DNA of 64,000 nt from Treponema vincentii (GCF_010365865.1 NZ_CP048020.1:1612001-1676000); one strand, 5' to 3'. Positions 24,572-34,625 are shown, numbered from the stretch's first letter. Program-made: numbers and translations. The notes: generated from the sequence alone by a model not told the origin.

Positions 24572-25456
24572 TTAGCGGTCGCCGTATAGTTCATCTTCAT
24601 CAATTAAAGAACTGCTTCCGTCATCCGAATCTTCTTCATGATCGTTCTTTTCTGAAGGAGTATAGTTGGAATAATCGGTAATCTCTTCATCTTCACGATC
24701 TTGATACGGATCGATATTGGAATCACTGAATCCTTCATCTCCGTCTTGAAGATTTTCGATAATCTTGAGGCCGCTTTCGTTATCAGCTTCGATAACGGCA
24801 TTTGCAATAATCTGAGTGAATAAAGAAATCGAACGGATAGCATCATCGTTACCCGGAATCGGATAATCAATACCCTCAGGGTTACAGTTTGTATCGACTA
24901 CTGCGACAATCGGGATTCCCATACGGCGGGCTTCGCTAATTGCGATAGTTTCTTTTCGTGTATCAATGATAAAGATGATGCCCGGGAGCTCTTTCATCTC
25001 TTTGATACCGCCGAGGTTCTTTTCGAGCTTGGCTTTTTCCTTCTGCAGCACGGCAACTTCTTTTTTAGTCAGGCTGTCAAAGGTGCCGTCATTTTCCATT
25101 TTTTCAATTTTCTTAAGACGAGCGAGGCTTTTTTTGATGGTAGAAAAGTTTGTCAGCATTCCGCCGAGCCAGCGGTTATTAACATAGAACATGCCGCAGC
25201 GTTCAGCTTCTTTTGCAATGGTTTGCTGTACTTGTTTTTTAGTTCCAACGAATAAGACCGATTTTCCTGCTGCGGTTGTCTTCCGTACCGCGTCATACGC
25301 CTCACGGATTGCAGTGATGGTTTTCTGCAAATCAATAATGTGGATACCGTTCCGTTCCGCAAAAATGTATTTTTTCATTCGCGGATCCCAGCGCTTTACC
25401 TGATGTCCGAAGTGGACACCGGATTCAAGCAGGTTTTTCATGGTTACTACTGCCAT
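24572..25456 (-). CDS. rpsB: 30S ribosomal protein S2
   Basis: The 294-residue protein matches S2 along its conserved body: [18 protein letters not shown], then [28 protein letters not shown] and [14 protein letters not shown]. The C-terminus carries an unusual acidic, Ser/Asp/Glu-rich tail of about 60 residues beyond the common S2 core, as in other spirochaetes. It heads the rpsB-tsf-frr-uppS-cdsA-dxr-rseP series. The leader (25457-25590) contains nested AT-rich inverted repeats. Confidence 0.97.
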   Translation of the reverse strand: MAVVTMKNLLESGVHFGHQVKRWDPRMKKYIFAERNGIHIIDLQKTITAIREAYDAVRKTTAAGKSVLFVGTKKQVQQTIAKEAERCGMFYVNNRWLGGMLTNFSTIKKSLARLKKIEKMENDGTFDSLTKKEVAVLQKEKAKLEKNLGGIKEMKELPGIIFIIDTRKETIAISEARRMGIPIVAVVDTNCNPEGIDYPIPGNDDAIRSISLFTQIIANAVIEADNESGLKIIENLQDGDEGFSDSNIDPYQDREDEEITDYSNYTPSEKNDHEEDSDDGSSSLIDEDELYGDR

Positions 25457-25504
25457 GGTTACTCCTTCACGAGCTTTTTAAAGCCCATCCTTCTCTATTT
25501 CTCT

Positions 25505-25569
25505 AAAAATGCATTCAGGGCGTTTCTAAAAACGTAGTGAGATTTTAGAAATTTCTCTCTGCATTTTAG
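25505..25569 (-). promoter_or_regulatory. Nested inverted repeats in rpsB leader / maf 3' region
   Basis: An outer CTAAAAATGCA/TGCATTTTAG pairing encloses an inner TTTCTAAAA/TTTTAGAAA pairing. It lies after the maf stop and before rpsB on the minus strand. It could be the maf terminator or an autoregulatory leader of rpsB. I cannot choose between them. Confidence 0.4.
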
Positions 25570-25591
25570 GATATTTACACGACCACTGTCC

Positions 25592-26176
25592 TTAGGTAAA
25601 GCTGTAGCCGTGCTCCGTCAAAATATCATATAACTCATAAATAGGCAAGCCTACGATTCCGCTGTATGAACCTTCTATTTTTGTAATAAAACAAGCTGCG
25701 GTTCCCTGTATACGGTATCCTCCTGCAGCACCCTGCCATTCCCCGGTACTCAGGTACCAATCGATTTCGACCTCTGATAATGCCTTAAAAAACACTTGAG
25801 AACTGCTGATTCGGGTTGAAATGTGCTGTAATTTTTCATCATAGCAACAAATCGCCGTTATAACCTTATGCGCCGTATTTGAATACGATTGCAGCATCTT
25901 ACGGGCATCATCGATATCGGCAGGTTTACCCATCGGCGTACCATTAGAAAAGATAAGCGTATCGGCGGATATAATCCACGGTGTATTGATTTTTAGCGGG
26001 GAACGGAGCACTGCTTCTGCCTTTCGCAATGCAATCTGTTCTACCGCTTTTTCGGGAGGAAGATCGGAGGCGACAGATTCATCGGCCTCCGACGGAATAC
26101 TGATAAACGGAATGTTTAAACGCTTAAGGATGTCCTGCCGCTGGGGTGACTTCGATGCAAGAATAATCGGTTCCAT
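25592..26176 (-). CDS. maf: Maf-family nucleotide pyrophosphatase
   Basis: A house-cleaning enzyme that hydrolyses non-canonical or UTP/dTTP nucleotides. The 194-residue protein begins with LASKSPQRQDILKRL (phosphate-binding SxxR), has ISADTLIF (catalytic Asp) and GKPADIDDARKML, and ends with the G-rich VGLPIYELYDIL. Maf proteins are named after septum-related effects in Bacillus. It precedes rpsB on the same strand without obvious coupling. Confidence 0.93.
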   Translation of the reverse strand: MEPIILASKSPQRQDILKRLNIPFISIPSEADESVASDLPPEKAVEQIALRKAEAVLRSPLKINTPWIISADTLIFSNGTPMGKPADIDDARKMLQSYSNTAHKVITAICCYDEKLQHISTRISSSQVFFKALSEVEIDWYLSTGEWQGAAGGYRIQGTAACFITKIEGSYSGIVGLPIYELYDILTEHGYSFT

Positions 26177-26275
26177 TCATAACAGTATACGAAAGGAAGA
26201 ATAAAAAGACAAGCAGGACAAGAAATCAGAATTAAGCGCACACGCAATGCGGCAAATATATTGCTCTCGAGATCT

Positions 26276-27013
26276 CTACAGCTTAAAAGCAATTCCTAAC
26301 CGCGCGGTAAAATTGTTTGCCAAAAGCCCGGATACCGCCTGTTTAGCATCCTTAACACCCTTCTGTAAGTATTCAGAAACAGTACCATGAGTATAATACT
26401 GTTGGTTAGATACCTGTATGAACGAAAGATTATCCGTAACGCCCGCAAAAATACCTACATGAGGCAGAAAGTAAAAGCTTACCCCGACATTAAGGCCGAG
26501 TCCCAATAAACCAATGAGGCGGTCTTCTGTCCAGCCAGCCAAGGCTAATGCTGTTGCCGGAATATTTCTTGTTGTTCTGATGATATCAAATCCTACACCG
26601 CCCCCAACGAATAAATTGATGGGAGAATCTTTAAAGAAAGTTCCCCCACAACCAAGCTGTCCGTTAAAAATAAACGAATTGTTATTTAATGTTCCCCCGA
26701 AATTTTTTATATCATCGATAGTAATTTGACGAGGAAGTCCCACATTCAGGGTAAGATACGCACTGCTTATTCTAAGATCAGCTCCTAAGGCATACATATT
26801 ATAGCCGTCGTGAAAGAACTTATCATAGTCTTTGAATATTTTTCTTACCTCTGTAGGGGCATGAGCAATAGTATCTTTATCATACTTTGTCCACACATTA
26901 AAATTCATAAATCCGACAGGACTCACTTGTGCCGAAAAACCGACTCCCTCGGAAAACACGAACGGTGCCATAAGCATTAAACCGATAAACATACATAAAA
27001 TCTTCTTTTTCAT
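26276..27013 (-). CDS. Outer-membrane beta-barrel-like protein
   Basis: A 245-residue protein with a classical signal peptide (MKKKILCMFIGLMLMAPFVFSEG) and alternating strands rich in Gly, Phe and Asn. It includes LGLGLNVGVSFYFLPHVGIFAGV and an aromatic C-terminal strand ending FKL, consistent with an eight-stranded barrel. It lies between maf and proS as a single gene. No specific family is assigned. It may be surface-exposed. Confidence 0.7.
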   Translation of the reverse strand: MKKKILCMFIGLMLMAPFVFSEGVGFSAQVSPVGFMNFNVWTKYDKDTIAHAPTEVRKIFKDYDKFFHDGYNMYALGADLRISSAYLTLNVGLPRQITIDDIKNFGGTLNNNSFIFNGQLGCGGTFFKDSPINLFVGGGVGFDIIRTTRNIPATALALAGWTEDRLIGLLGLGLNVGVSFYFLPHVGIFAGVTDNLSFIQVSNQQYYTHGTVSEYLQKGVKDAKQAVSGLLANNFTARLGIAFKL

Positions 27014-27102
27014 AACACAACCCTCCTTAGAGTCTCATGATTACTATAATGCGGTACTCTCTTACATCCCAATTCGTTTAGATCAGAGAGACACCCCCAT
27101 AC

Positions 27103-28827
27103 CTACTTTAATTCGCGCTGAACGCGTTGCACAACATAATCGATAACACCCTCAAGCGGCATATTCATCGACTCTTCATCCGAACGGAACTTAAATTCAA
27201 TATTAGGCAGTTTCTTATCGCTGATGACAAGCCGGATAGGCAAGCCGATGAGATCCATATCCTTAAACTTAACCCCCGGCCGTTCCAAACGGTCATCCAG
27301 CAATACTTCAATACCGCGAGCCGTGAGTTCATCGTGCAGCCGGTCAGCAACGGCCTTCATGGTTCCTTCATATTGTATCGGTACAATACCGACATGATAC
27401 GGAGCAACGCTCATCGGCCAGATAATTCCGTTATCGTCGTGATGCTCTTCGATAATCGATGCCAGAGCACGGTCGATGCCGATACCGTAGCAACCCATTA
27501 AAGGATACTGCTGTTGACCACTTTCGTCAAGGTAAGTCATATTCATACTTTTGGTGTATTTTGTACCGAGTTTGAAGATGTGTCCAAGCTCATTACCTTT
27601 TTTGCTGTAAAACGGCGTTTTGCACAAAGGGCAGAGATCGCCTGCCTTGACGATCCGGACATCGCACACCATCGTGGGAGCAAAATCCCGTTTCGGTTCA
27701 ACATGAATATAGTGCATATCTTTTTCCAGTGCACCGGTTACGGCATCATGCATCAGCATGACACTTTCGTCAGCCAATACGGGAGCCTTGGTTAAACCGA
27801 TAGGGCCGGCAAATCCGACTACGGTACCCGTAATATCTTCAACGTCCGCATTGGAGGCAAGTTCAACTTCCGCAGCTTTGAGTACTGCTGTCAATTTTGC
27901 TTCGTTTACTTCCAAATCACCGCGGATACACACTGCAACAAACTCCGAGTCGATAACCTCGGAATCTTTTACATGATAGATTAGGGTTTTAATGAATGCT
28001 TTCGGCGAGGTGTGCAAGAACGCAACTAATTCCTCTATTGTGCGGGCATCGGGTGTCGGCAGCTTCGTGCATTTTTCCGCTGTTTCGGGAAGTTCGGTGT
28101 AGGGATCGGGTGCACAGGCAGCCTTTTCTTCGTTTGCAGAATAGCGGCACTGCGGGCAAAGGATGAGCGTGTCGTCCCCGATTGCGGATTCAACCATGAA
28201 TTCCTCGGAGCCGCTGCCTCCCATAGAACCGGAATCCGCCCGAACCCGTATAATACTTAAACCGAAACGGCGGAATATCTTTTCGTATGCTTCACCGAAT
28301 GAACGGTAGGTTTTATCAAGACAGTCAGCGTTCGTATGGAAAGAATACGCATCCTTCATCGTAAACTCGCGGGCGCGCATTAATCCGTAACGGGGACGAA
28401 TTTCATCCCGGTATTTTGTATTAATATGATACACCGAAAGCGGATAATCCTTGTACGAACCGAGCTCATACCGCATCAGGGCGGTAAACGATTCTTCGTT
28501 TGTCGGGCTGACAACGAGATCTTGACCGAGGCGGTTTTTCATCCTTAAAAGCCCGTCTCCCATCGTGTACCAGCGCTTGGACTCTTGCCAAATCTCGCCC
28601 GGAGCGACAACCGAAGCTTTACACTCCAAACATCCGGTAGCGTCGATTTCCTCCCGCACGATATTTTCAACCTTTCTGAACACCCGTAAACCGAGCGGCA
28701 GATAATTAAACAGCCCGTTCCCCAATCTACGGATCATTCCGGCGCGTAATAATAATTGATGACTGACAACAACTGCTTCCGCAGGCGTTTCCCGTAATGT
28801 GGGAATAAACGTTTGAGATCTTTTCAC
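27103..28827 (-). CDS. proS: Prolyl-tRNA synthetase (bacterial type)
   Basis: Charges tRNA-Pro with proline. Class II motifs are visible: LLRAGMIRRLGNGLFNYLPLG, motif 2 RYRDEIRPRYGLMRAREF-like stretch (YRDEIRPRYGLMRAREFTM) and motif 3 GCYGIGIDRALASI. An editing-type insertion lies in between and an anticodon-binding domain at the end. I start at the GTG at 28827 (KRSQTFIPTLRET follows) because GAGG lies six bases upstream; a GTG at 28839 would add four residues. It is about 574 residues, usual for the bacterial form. Confidence 0.95.
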   Translation of the reverse strand: MKRSQTFIPTLRETPAEAVVVSHQLLLRAGMIRRLGNGLFNYLPLGLRVFRKVENIVREEIDATGCLECKASVVAPGEIWQESKRWYTMGDGLLRMKNRLGQDLVVSPTNEESFTALMRYELGSYKDYPLSVYHINTKYRDEIRPRYGLMRAREFTMKDAYSFHTNADCLDKTYRSFGEAYEKIFRRFGLSIIRVRADSGSMGGSGSEEFMVESAIGDDTLILCPQCRYSANEEKAACAPDPYTELPETAEKCTKLPTPDARTIEELVAFLHTSPKAFIKTLIYHVKDSEVIDSEFVAVCIRGDLEVNEAKLTAVLKAAEVELASNADVEDITGTVVGFAGPIGLTKAPVLADESVMLMHDAVTGALEKDMHYIHVEPKRDFAPTMVCDVRIVKAGDLCPLCKTPFYSKKGNELGHIFKLGTKYTKSMNMTYLDESGQQQYPLMGCYGIGIDRALASIIEEHHDDNGIIWPMSVAPYHVGIVPIQYEGTMKAVADRLHDELTARGIEVLLDDRLERPGVKFKDMDLIGLPIRLVISDKKLPNIEFKFRSDEESMNMPLEGVIDYVVQRVQRELK

Positions 28828-28867
28828 ACTATGCCTCACTCAGGGTAATCTCATCAGACTCCTTTTA

Positions 28868-29085
28868 CAACCCCGCAGAATAATATAGGCCGTTCAACCA
28901 GAGTTTCGCCGCTTCACGGCTCAAATGGTCGCCCAGCCTATATTATTCTGCAATTTTTATGTATATGCCTGATGTGATTACCCTTCTTCTAAAATAAACT
29001 GTGCGAAATTTTAAAAAAATTTCGCACAATAAGGAATGCAACCGCTTGAAATATCTCCGATACGATTGCCCTGATACCTCACTGT
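28868..29085. repeat. Structured repeat, family II, copy 2
   Basis: This copy shares the core ACCAGAGTTTCGCCGCTT and CGGCTCAAATGGTCGCCCA with 19990-20216. Its enclosing stem is a different, longer sequence (CAGAATAATATAGG paired with CCTATATTATTCTG). The following hairpin is GTGCGAAATTTT/AAATTTCGCAC, also different but still paired. The tail AACCGCTTGAAATATCT then CGATTGCCCTGAT corresponds to the first copy. Confidence 0.8.
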
Positions 29086-29151
29086 CTTAAACCAGAGTGG
29101 AAGCATATAGAATTTTTTTTTTTATGTAAAGTAGAGCATACAGAGACTAAC

Positions 29152-29189
29152 AGGGATTCCGCATAAATACAAATATGCGGAGTCCCTGC
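29152..29189 (-). terminator. Hairpin after the FGE-domain lipoprotein gene
   Basis: A stem of about 15 bp (CAGGGATTCCGCATA paired with TATGCGGAGTCCCTG, one wobble) lies downstream of the lipoprotein stop on the minus strand. It lacks a clear T-run, so its terminator role is tentative. Confidence 0.45.
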
Positions 29190-29229
29190 ACTCACGAACA
29201 AACCGTCCGCGTTGGGAAATGACTACCGG

Positions 29230-31341
29230 CTACTCTTTCCAGACTAAGCGGAAACCTCTGATAGGATCAGCTCCACTGGAACCTTTTGATTTTCGCTTGC
29301 CGGTCATGCAATCGTATACAGCTTGTCCGGTACTTTCAGACCAGTTGCCGCCGCGTACTACCCGTTGTGTCTCATAGTCCGGAAAAGGACCGGTAGGATA
29401 GGCATTTGTACTTGCATTTATGGTTGTATATAAATCCCAGCACCATTCTGCAACATTGCCACTCATATTGTGCAGTCCCAATTTGTTGGCTGTTTTGTCT
29501 CCGACATTTGCTCTACCAGGTACGGAGGGACTTTGTGATGCAAATTCCGTGCCGTTCCACCATTTATTGAAAACTGCAAAGAGGGCGGTTTCTGCGCGTA
29601 AGGTTTCATAACTTTCACCGGACGGCATTGCCATACCTTCAAAGCCAACAGGCTTTGTTGCACCGCTTGCCGAATTCAAATTGGTTAAATAAACAGTGCC
29701 GTATTGTTCGGCATTGGTGCTGTCGTTACCCTGATAACGTGCAGCGTACTCCCACTCGGCTTCCGTCGGCAAACGGAATCCTTTTTTGGAAAAATCGCAA
29801 TATGCTTTATCACCATGGAAAGCCTGTTTTATGACCTTCCCCGATGGTGATCCGTCACGGTATACACACTGTTCCGTGTTTCCGAATGTCATCTCGGTAT
29901 ATGCATTACACCACGCTATGCAGTCAGTCCAGCTTATGTTTGCCATCGGCTGATTAGCTTGGGTAGGAGTATCGTCGTTTTTAGGGTCAAATTCAAACAA
30001 ATAACCGTTCCTTTGAGCCCATTCGCACACTTCATTCCATATTTGCACACTAACTTCGTATTTACCTATAGTATAGGCATTTAAATTGACTGTGCGTCCA
30101 TTGATAAATACGCCTTTCCATGAAGCGTCGGCGGTTGGCAAGGTATACGAAACGGCATGTCCGGTAATACCGCCTGTAGGAGGCGTTACCTTTACACCGT
30201 TGGGAACGGGAACTTGTTGTGTGATCGCATATATGTCGGTGTCTTCTTCAAAATCATCAATGTCAAACAGCTCTTTTCCGGTTGTGCTGCCTTTTTTCCA
30301 TGTGGCAAACACATAGCCTGGGTTACAGGTTATCTTAGTTTTTGCTTCGTCTTTTATTTCTCTCCATTTTACGCCATATGGCTTTGTAATTTTAGGATCT
30401 GCTGCCAACTGAACATAACCGTTGCTTTTTATCGTGATAGTAACATCTGTCGGTCTTGTTTCGACGTATATCGTCGTTTTGCCTCTAAATTGAAAGTTAT
30501 CGTAAAATTCGATACCGGTTTTACTGCCTTTTTTCCATGCAAGTATGACAAAACCGGGTTTTTGACTAACTTTATCCATAACTCTGGTTTTTATTTCGCT
30601 CCATTTTGTGCCCTTAGGTACATACATTTCGGCAGGAGAAGTGATATCGACATGCTCTCCTTTAATGGTAAGCTGTATATCTATCGGTTTTGTTTCTATA
30701 AAGACAGTAGTATTGGCATTAAACGAAGTTATATAGCTGTCATCCAAAACCTGCCCTGAAGCATTGCTAAGACGCCAGTTTTTAAGCTCATAATGAGACT
30801 GATATTTTTGTATTTTCGTTTTTGCAAGCGCTTCGATTTCATCCCAGTGCTTGCCCGGAGCCACTTCAAATGTAGGATCGGCTTTTAATATAACCCCTGT
30901 GTCTCCCGCAACCGTTATCGTAATCTTAGACGGCAGCGGCGTTGTGATCTGTTTTGTTACAACAAAAACAGTTGTATTTGCATTAAAAACATAGTCAGCA
31001 ATTAAATCATCACCGGCAGCATTGGTAAGTTTCCATTTGTCGAGTCCGTAATGTTCGTTGTAGTGGTCTATTTTATCTTCCGCCAATGCTTGTAATTGAT
31101 GCCAGGTTTTTCCTTTATCAGCCGTAAATGTTTTTTCCGCTTTAAGCGTAACGTGCTCATCCCCCGCAACCGTTATCGTTATTTGTGTAGGTGTTGAGCT
31201 GCCGCCGCTTCCGCCCTCTTCCTGTGGGGAAGACGGGGGTAACGGCTGCGTCTCCTTGGATGGAGTATTGGGGCCTTTACATCCTGCAAAAAATGCCGCA
31301 AGCGTTATCATCGCTGCTATAGTCAATAGTATCTTTTTCAT
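29230..31341 (-). CDS. Lipoprotein with four repeat domains and a C-terminal FGE-sulfatase domain
   Basis: The 703-residue protein has a lipoprotein leader ending LAAFFAGC, a Ser/Gly/Pro linker, then four tandem modules of about 85 residues (ITITVAGDEHVTLKAEKTF..., each with a KxWxEI/L-type middle and a FNANTTVFVxTK end), resembling Listeria-Bacteroides-type repeats. The C-terminal part (about 430-703) is an FGE/SUMF1-like domain: YTIGKYEVSVQIWNEV, FRLPTEAEWEYAAR, NMSGNVAEWCWD and VVRGGNWSES with RGFRLVW. Typical substrate enzymes are formylglycine generators, but many such domains in spirochaetes are probably non-catalytic binding modules. It is probably surface-anchored. Confidence 0.85.
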   Translation of the reverse strand: MKKILLTIAAMITLAAFFAGCKGPNTPSKETQPLPPSSPQEEGGSGGSSTPTQITITVAGDEHVTLKAEKTFTADKGKTWHQLQALAEDKIDHYNEHYGLDKWKLTNAAGDDLIADYVFNANTTVFVVTKQITTPLPSKITITVAGDTGVILKADPTFEVAPGKHWDEIEALAKTKIQKYQSHYELKNWRLSNASGQVLDDSYITSFNANTTVFIETKPIDIQLTIKGEHVDITSPAEMYVPKGTKWSEIKTRVMDKVSQKPGFVILAWKKGSKTGIEFYDNFQFRGKTTIYVETRPTDVTITIKSNGYVQLAADPKITKPYGVKWREIKDEAKTKITCNPGYVFATWKKGSTTGKELFDIDDFEEDTDIYAITQQVPVPNGVKVTPPTGGITGHAVSYTLPTADASWKGVFINGRTVNLNAYTIGKYEVSVQIWNEVCEWAQRNGYLFEFDPKNDDTPTQANQPMANISWTDCIAWCNAYTEMTFGNTEQCVYRDGSPSGKVIKQAFHGDKAYCDFSKKGFRLPTEAEWEYAARYQGNDSTNAEQYGTVYLTNLNSASGATKPVGFEGMAMPSGESYETLRAETALFAVFNKWWNGTEFASQSPSVPGRANVGDKTANKLGLHNMSGNVAEWCWDLYTTINASTNAYPTGPFPDYETQRVVRGGNWSESTGQAVYDCMTGKRKSKGSSGADPIRGFRLVWKE

Positions 31342-31410
31342 AAGCTCTCCTCGTGTCTTGTATAATGTGCAAATCCGCCTTTGTGCGGATAAATGGGTGA
31401 ATACATCAAT

Positions 31411-32892
31411 CTACGGCTCGGTGGTTACTTTTAATACGGGGCCGGAACCCTTGAGTTTTACCAGAACTTCCATCGATGTTGAATTGGCTTTTTTTTCCAA
31501 TTGTATGTTTTCGATAAAGATAACCTTATTATTTTTAGTTTTTGAAGCCCCACCGTATGAGCCTCCTGCACTGCCTAAATAAGTGGCGGGATTCGTATTT
31601 TCACTGTTTACACACAAATTAAAAAGGGAATCGCTGCCGCCGAAAGGATTGTCGATTATAGCATTATTGGATTCATTTATACGCAACAATGCTCTGCTAA
31701 ATACTTTGTTCTTCCAGTTGGTTTTATCAGCCGGTGATAATGAAGATTTCGGTATAAGATTAAAGAAAAGATGATTCTTTTTCGCAAGAGCCGCATTATC
31801 GGGAATACTTGCAAACCCCGACTTTTCTATCGGTTTAATTGCCGTAATATCGTTTTGATTTACAATCTGTTCATTGGTTGCAATACAAAGTTTTATCGTA
31901 ACCGTACCTGTGTAGTCATCGGCATCGATTCCGCCGTTTTTAGGCTGAAAGGCACCGTACGAAATATCAAGTGCAAGGTGTTCATCTGAATCTTTATTCT
32001 GATACAGAGCAGCGTAGTTTTGAATTTTTGTTTTAAATCCCTCAGTAAAAAGATTTACCGGCGCTTGCCCGGATTTTTTTGCAAAAGCATAAAAGGACGA
32101 AGCAAATTCCTTCGAATCAACTTTTATAGCAATGTCGGCGGTTTTATCCAAAATATACTTGAATACATCCTTTGCTTCAAAATAGTCTTTTTTCAGCGAC
32201 GAATTTAAATGGGTAAACGAAAATTCCGTATTCTTGACAAGTGTTTCTGTCCCGCCCTCGGTGAGTTTTCGGAACACAACGCTCGGCTGTACCCACACTT
32301 TCGTACCGACCGCTTGCGCCTCTGCCACCAGTGTATAGCTGTCGTGTTCGCCAAGTTCTATGGTTGTTACGGAATCACTCAGCATAAACGATAATTTTTT
32401 TACCAGCTTTTTTCCGCTCGGGTCTTTTTTTACTTCTTCAATATATTTTGCAAGCGAATAATTGTGTTCTATAGCGTCGTCCAAATTAAGCTCGCAATCG
32501 GCAATCGATTGTATCGTTTTACCTGCAAGCGGATGCGTAAATCCGGTTACGGAAATCTTTTGGGAAAAGTTTTTACCGTCTTTCGTCCCCTTTACTTCAA
32601 CCGTAAAGGTACCGGCTTGATCATCATACGCAATCATTTTTCTTTCGGTAAAGGTAATGCCGCTTGCCGGAGTGCCGTTTGTAATCTTTTTTGCGGCTGC
32701 CGAAGCGGTGATATGTCCCTTTGAGAGAGAGAACGCCGTAAGCACGTCCGATTCCGTCAATGTAATCAAATTTTGCGGAGGAGTAGATGGGACACCAGGT
32801 GTTTCCGATGACCCCTTATGATCTAACGGCGAATTACAGCTTGTCATTCCGATAGCTATCACCGCTGTTATGCAGAGTATTAGTCTCTTCAT
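31411..32892 (-). CDS. Putative lipoprotein, function unknown
   Basis: A 493-residue protein with a lipobox-like leader (MKRLILCITAVIAIGMTSC; cysteine 19) followed by a Pro/Ser-rich linker and a mixed region of beta-strand and helix. I recognise no known domain. It lies 69 bases upstream of the FGE lipoprotein gene on the same strand, so the two may be one surface-protein operon. Confidence 0.75.
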   Translation of the reverse strand: MKRLILCITAVIAIGMTSCNSPLDHKGSSETPGVPSTPPQNLITLTESDVLTAFSLSKGHITASAAAKKITNGTPASGITFTERKMIAYDDQAGTFTVEVKGTKDGKNFSQKISVTGFTHPLAGKTIQSIADCELNLDDAIEHNYSLAKYIEEVKKDPSGKKLVKKLSFMLSDSVTTIELGEHDSYTLVAEAQAVGTKVWVQPSVVFRKLTEGGTETLVKNTEFSFTHLNSSLKKDYFEAKDVFKYILDKTADIAIKVDSKEFASSFYAFAKKSGQAPVNLFTEGFKTKIQNYAALYQNKDSDEHLALDISYGAFQPKNGGIDADDYTGTVTIKLCIATNEQIVNQNDITAIKPIEKSGFASIPDNAALAKKNHLFFNLIPKSSLSPADKTNWKNKVFSRALLRINESNNAIIDNPFGGSDSLFNLCVNSENTNPATYLGSAGGSYGGASKTKNNKVIFIENIQLEKKANSTSMEVLVKLKGSGPVLKVTTEP

Positions 32893-33209
32893 TTATACCT
32901 CATTAAAAAATATTTCCCGGTCTTTAAAGCCCGGTTCTTTCGTTTTACCCTATAGGAATTGCCAAAAGGCAACAGATGCCCTTAGCCGGTTTCCCCGTCA
33001 ATGCCCCAACAATTGTATAACTTTTGATAATAAAAACGTATTTGTAATAGAGATGTCGAATGGCTTTATTATAATTTAAGCCACCGGCTACTGAAAAAGA
33101 CCGTTCCACGGATATCTTTTTAACTTACACGGCAACTATATAGGATTTCTGTGAATGAATCAAGCAGATTAAAGCATATTTTTTTAGATTTTCGGAATAA
33201 TACCGATTT
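32893..33209. other. Intergenic region upstream of the lipoprotein genes
   Basis: I see no gene in these 317 bases. They contain AT-rich stretches that could hold the lipoprotein promoter, and a small GGCTT/AAGCC inverted repeat at 33062-33082. Nothing more can be supported. Confidence 0.5.
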
Positions 33210-33590
33210 TTAGTTCTGCGGCAGAATCATATCTTCGGAAGTATCGCCTTCAATATGCAAGAAAACCCTGTTAGGCATACAGGCATTCCAATCCCCTGCT
33301 TTTTTGAGTGCTGCAGCATTCACACAGGTTTTATTGGGACACGGCGAATCGGAGATAAAGGCGGTATTATGTTCTATCCGGATGGTAGTATTGCCGATTG
33401 CACCGGGTACAACTACCGTGCGCGGTTCGGTAAGCGGGTATATCCATTTACCGCTTGGCGTTTCAATCACCAGCCGCTGTATGTGATTCTTTCCGGTATA
33501 GAGGAAAAAACCCGCCCACAGGGAAACGGTAATAATAGAAGCAAAAATAAGATAATCAAAAACACGCAAACGGCGAAAAATAGGAATCAT
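33210..33590 (-). CDS. NusG domain II-containing membrane protein
   Basis: A 126-residue protein with one N-terminal membrane helix (YLIFASIITVSLWAGFFLY) and an extracytoplasmic NusG-II-like domain containing the paired cysteines of CPNKTC and NAC near its end. This domain family is common in Firmicutes and spirochaetes, with no settled function. Its ATG overlaps the patatin stop by four bases, so the two genes are co-translated. Confidence 0.8.
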   Translation of the reverse strand: MIPIFRRLRVFDYLIFASIITVSLWAGFFLYTGKNHIQRLVIETPSGKWIYPLTEPRTVVVPGAIGNTTIRIEHNTAFISDSPCPNKTCVNAAALKKAGDWNACMPNRVFLHIEGDTSEDMILPQN

Positions 33591-34486
33591 ACGCTATACT
33601 CTTTTCTTGTTTTTCGAGTTAAAAGTGCTCGTTGTATTTTACCGTTAATACCTTTTGCAAAAAAAGTTTGCAGCAAATCCCTGTTATCCATTGTTTTCCG
33701 ATATCCGAACTCGATCTGTTTTTTGGGATTGGAAAAATCATGGGAAGAACGAGCACTTGTCAAATTGATAAACGCCGTGGGGTATTCATTCGGTTGCAAT
33801 GCAATATGAGCGGTAGTACAGGCAAGCGTTCTCGTCAATACTGCAATCGAGGTATCCAATTCGGAAGCGGTAACCGGTTCAAGTGCACCGAAGGTGAGAG
33901 CAAGGATATTTTTATAGCCCTGATTGCGGGCAATCCATACGGGGGTATTATCCATCACACAAGCGTCGATCAGCATTTGTTTTTGCTGCTTAACGGGAAT
34001 AAAAAGCCCCGGATAAGAAGCGCTCGCTCGCATCGCATCTGCTAAAAGACCTGACTGTAAAATGACCTCTTTACCGCTGCACAGATCCAAGGCATTGCAA
34101 AAAAAAGGGATGCTGCAGTCTTTAAAAGATTTGCAACCGGAAAGTTCCAGAAAGAATTTATGGGCTTTTTCACCCGAATCCGCCCCCGTACCGGAAAGCA
34201 TACGGGTAATCAATGTACCGTACTGAATAATCTGATTAAGCGCGTGTTTAAAAAGCGGAATGTGCCTGCCGCCTACATAGCGGTTAACATCGAAGGGTTG
34301 CTCGAAAACAGCCTCCATATCCCGAACCGATTTTCCGCTTGCATATAAACCGCCGATAATCGATCCCATCGAGCAGCCGACGATGCAGTCAGGCTTAGGA
34401 AAGTTTAATTCTTCAAGTGCTTTAAAAAAACCGATATAAGCGAGGCCTGCAGCTCCGCCTCCGGATAACACGAGTGCCCATTTCAT
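33587..34486 (-). CDS. Patatin-like phospholipase (RssA/NTE type)
   Basis: A 299-residue hydrolase with the patatin oxyanion motif SGGGAAGLAYIGFFKALEE, the nucleophile elbow GCSMGS (Ser in G-x-S-x-G, near residue 40) and the DxA/G-type catalytic Asp in IDACVMDNTPV. It is cytoplasmic or membrane-associated and probably acts on phospholipids or acyl esters. The next gene downstream (NusG-II) overlaps it. No signal peptide is visible. Confidence 0.88.
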   Translation of the reverse strand: MKWALVLSGGGAAGLAYIGFFKALEELNFPKPDCIVGCSMGSIIGGLYASGKSVRDMEAVFEQPFDVNRYVGGRHIPLFKHALNQIIQYGTLITRMLSGTGADSGEKAHKFFLELSGCKSFKDCSIPFFCNALDLCSGKEVILQSGLLADAMRASASYPGLFIPVKQQKQMLIDACVMDNTPVWIARNQGYKNILALTFGALEPVTASELDTSIAVLTRTLACTTAHIALQPNEYPTAFINLTSARSSHDFSNPKKQIEFGYRKTMDNRDLLQTFFAKGINGKIQRALLTRKTRKEYSV

Positions 34487-34555
34487 AGTAACTGGTAGTA
34501 TACAAAAAAATGCGATATACGCCTATAGTGCGGTTGTCCTATGATGATACCCTGC

Positions 34556-34584
34556 TTGAAGAAAGTTATAAATTATAGTATCTT
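34556..34584 (+). promoter_or_regulatory. Possible promoter of the cheW gene
   Basis: TTGAAG (34556-34561) and TATCTT (34579-34584) lie 17 bp apart in front of cheW. The match to sigma-70 consensus is fair. The ribosome-binding site GCGGAGGA follows at 34613-34620. Confidence 0.35.
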
Positions 34585-34625
34585 TGCAATACGTTCGGCG
34601 TTATCAATTTTAGCGGAGGATAGAT

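Larger units (their letters stand above)
28840..29229. other. Gene-free region upstream of proS with repeats
   Basis: These 390 bases hold the family II repeat copy (28868-29085) and a separate strong hairpin (29152-29189). No gene is seen. Confidence 0.7.
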
